DNA of 53,649 bases from Methylohalobius sp. (GTDB lineage: Bacteria; Pseudomonadota; Gammaproteobacteria; Methylococcales; Methylothermaceae). Under the pieces are notes generated by a model, which saw only the letters and a program-made list of their open reading frames with translations, had not been told where the DNA came from and ran no database searches. Shown here piece by piece: positions 53,227-53,649 of this stretch (positions within the stretch are counted from its first letter, which is position 1; each line of letters begins with the position of its first letter). Made by a program: the position numbers and the translations under genes. The stretch is from assembly GCA_026415315.1 (NCBI GenBank), contig JAOAHI010000011.1:1-53649 (forward strand), read 5' to 3'.

Positions 53227-53243
53227 GGCAAAAGCCTTGCCAA
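53227..53243 (-). promoter_or_regulatory. sigma-54-type (-24/-12) promoter of pilA
   Basis: Read on the minus strand: TTGGCAAGGCTTTTGCC. The GG (-24) and GC (-12) elements are separated by exactly ten bases, as sigma-54 requires, and TGGCA and TTGC match the consensus. The start of transcription would be near 53216, giving a leader of about 40 bases that carries AAGGAG. Many pilA genes are controlled this way by the PilS-PilR two-component system; neither regulator gene is in the window. Confidence 0.8.
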
Positions 53244-53378
53244 ATTTTTATATCTTTTAAAATCAATAAGTTGTATCACAAAACGGAGACTGAGAGGCAG
53301 GTTTGGCCTACTCTTTGCGGCAGGAGGGGACGGATTTGGTCAGGCTTATGTGTGGCGCGGGCCGACCCTCGCCTAAGC

Positions 53379-53541
53379 TTAGGCCTCTTCGTTCAAGCCG
53401 ACCAGCCACACCTCGGGGATGCCGTGGCGTGCGGAGAGAGGGATTTTGACCGTGCGGTCATGCGATGACTTCGATCAAGAGCAGGACATCCTATGGACGG
53501 AGATAGGCGTTGGCATAGTTTTTGGCCTTTACAATAGCCAC
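53379..53541 (-). pseudogene. Uma2-family (DUF820) endonuclease remnant, C-terminal part
   Basis: Minus-strand codons give VAIVKAKNYANAYLRP, a TAG stop, then DVLLLIEV. After a frameshift HDRTVKIPLSARHGIPEVWL follows, ending at TAA (53381-53379). Intact Uma2 proteins read PDVA-L, RPEDVLLLIEV, SSxxYDRxVKLPLYAxxGIPEVWLVDL in just this order. One nonsense codon and one frameshift therefore separate the remnant from a functional gene. Only the C-terminal half survives here. It sits about 150 bases upstream of the pilA promoter. Confidence 0.7.
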
Positions 53542-53598
53542 TCGGAAGAATGGAAACACTGGCGTTCATGGCGCACGCTGTGATCTTGGGACTTAGGC

Positions 53599-53604
53599 TA
53601 TAAT
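53599..53604 (+). promoter_or_regulatory. possible -10 element at the right edge
   Basis: A perfect TATAAT lies 32 bases before an ATG at 53636 whose frame (MRET) runs off the window. No -35 box or ribosome-binding site is convincing, so both the promoter and the gene are tentative. Confidence 0.3.
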
Positions 53605-53649
53605 AACTTGTTTTTTGAGCCTGCCTTAAGCCACCATGCGCGAGACTTT

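Noticed and set aside
53227-53243. Inverted repeat GGCAA..TTGCC as a terminator
   Set aside because: The arms are short, no T-run follows in a useful orientation, and the spacing matches a sigma-54 promoter exactly.
1-53649. CRISPR array, insertion sequence, prophage or rRNA operon
   Set aside because: No regularly spaced repeats, intact transposase, integrase, phage structural gene or rRNA-like sequence was seen on either strand.

Overview
The window reads as a compact piece of a Gram-negative, respiring proteobacterial chromosome, most likely Beta- or Gammaproteobacteria. The support is an outer-membrane lipid transport lipoprotein (MlaA), RNase T, monothiol glutaredoxin CGFS type, QueG, an FmdB-AspS pair, the surE-pcm-yqaA order, c-type cytochromes and a heme-exporter ATPase, and a type IV pilin with a sigma-54 promoter. 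Genes are very tightly packed. Many neighbours overlap by 1 to 76 bases, both head-to-tail and convergently, and I saw no convincing rho-independent terminator.

Layout. 1-13,000 is mostly housekeeping: a truncated cytochrome b561-like gene, a broken Uma2-family gene, queG, nnr, tsaE, grxD, rnt, mlaA, pyrC, fmdB, aspS, nadA, ribA, a membrane protein of unknown function and a degenerate EAL-HDOD regulator. tRNA-Met(CAT) and tRNA-Arg(CCG) follow at 12.8-13.1 kb. 13.1-21 kb holds an alpha/beta hydrolase, rep helicase, an M20 dipeptidase, a membrane pyrophosphatase, a MarC-family protein and an isolated ccmA.

21.0-27.7 kb is the first accessory region that stands out. Six overlapping or nearly abutting plus-strand genes encode cytochrome c', a diheme cytochrome c, a RibD C-terminal-type reductase, a BchC-like MDR oxidoreductase, a divergent 6-pyruvoyl-tetrahydropterin-synthase-fold protein and a methyltransferase. 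They face a second methyltransferase and a CDP-alcohol phosphatidyltransferase on the minus strand, and a GT4 glycosyltransferase follows. I infer a pathway joining a pterin- or flavin-like head group to a lipid and a sugar; I do not recognise a described product. A GGDEF-EAL protein follows.

30.9-35.6 kb is the second. A NodU/TobZ-type carbamoyltransferase overlaps a long protein with an iron-containing-redox-enzyme (heme-oxygenase-like) C-terminal half, and an AlkB-type diiron hydroxylase diverges from them. These look like three tailoring enzymes for one unknown, possibly lipid, metabolite.

35.6-43 kb returns to core functions (glycine-zipper lipoprotein, icd, dGTPase-like protein, surE, pcm, yqaA, DUF1631 protein). 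43.2-50.6 kb is a surface-polysaccharide locus with a flippase, a methyltransferase and five glycosyltransferases. It runs up to a pilin module at 50.8-53.2 kb, in which a sigma-54-type promoter drives pilA. pilA is translationally coupled to a multi-membrane GT-C glycosyltransferase with a TPR-like tail, a good candidate pilin glycosyltransferase fed by the neighbouring polyprenyl-phosphate-sugar-type GT2. A second decayed Uma2-family gene lies at the right edge.
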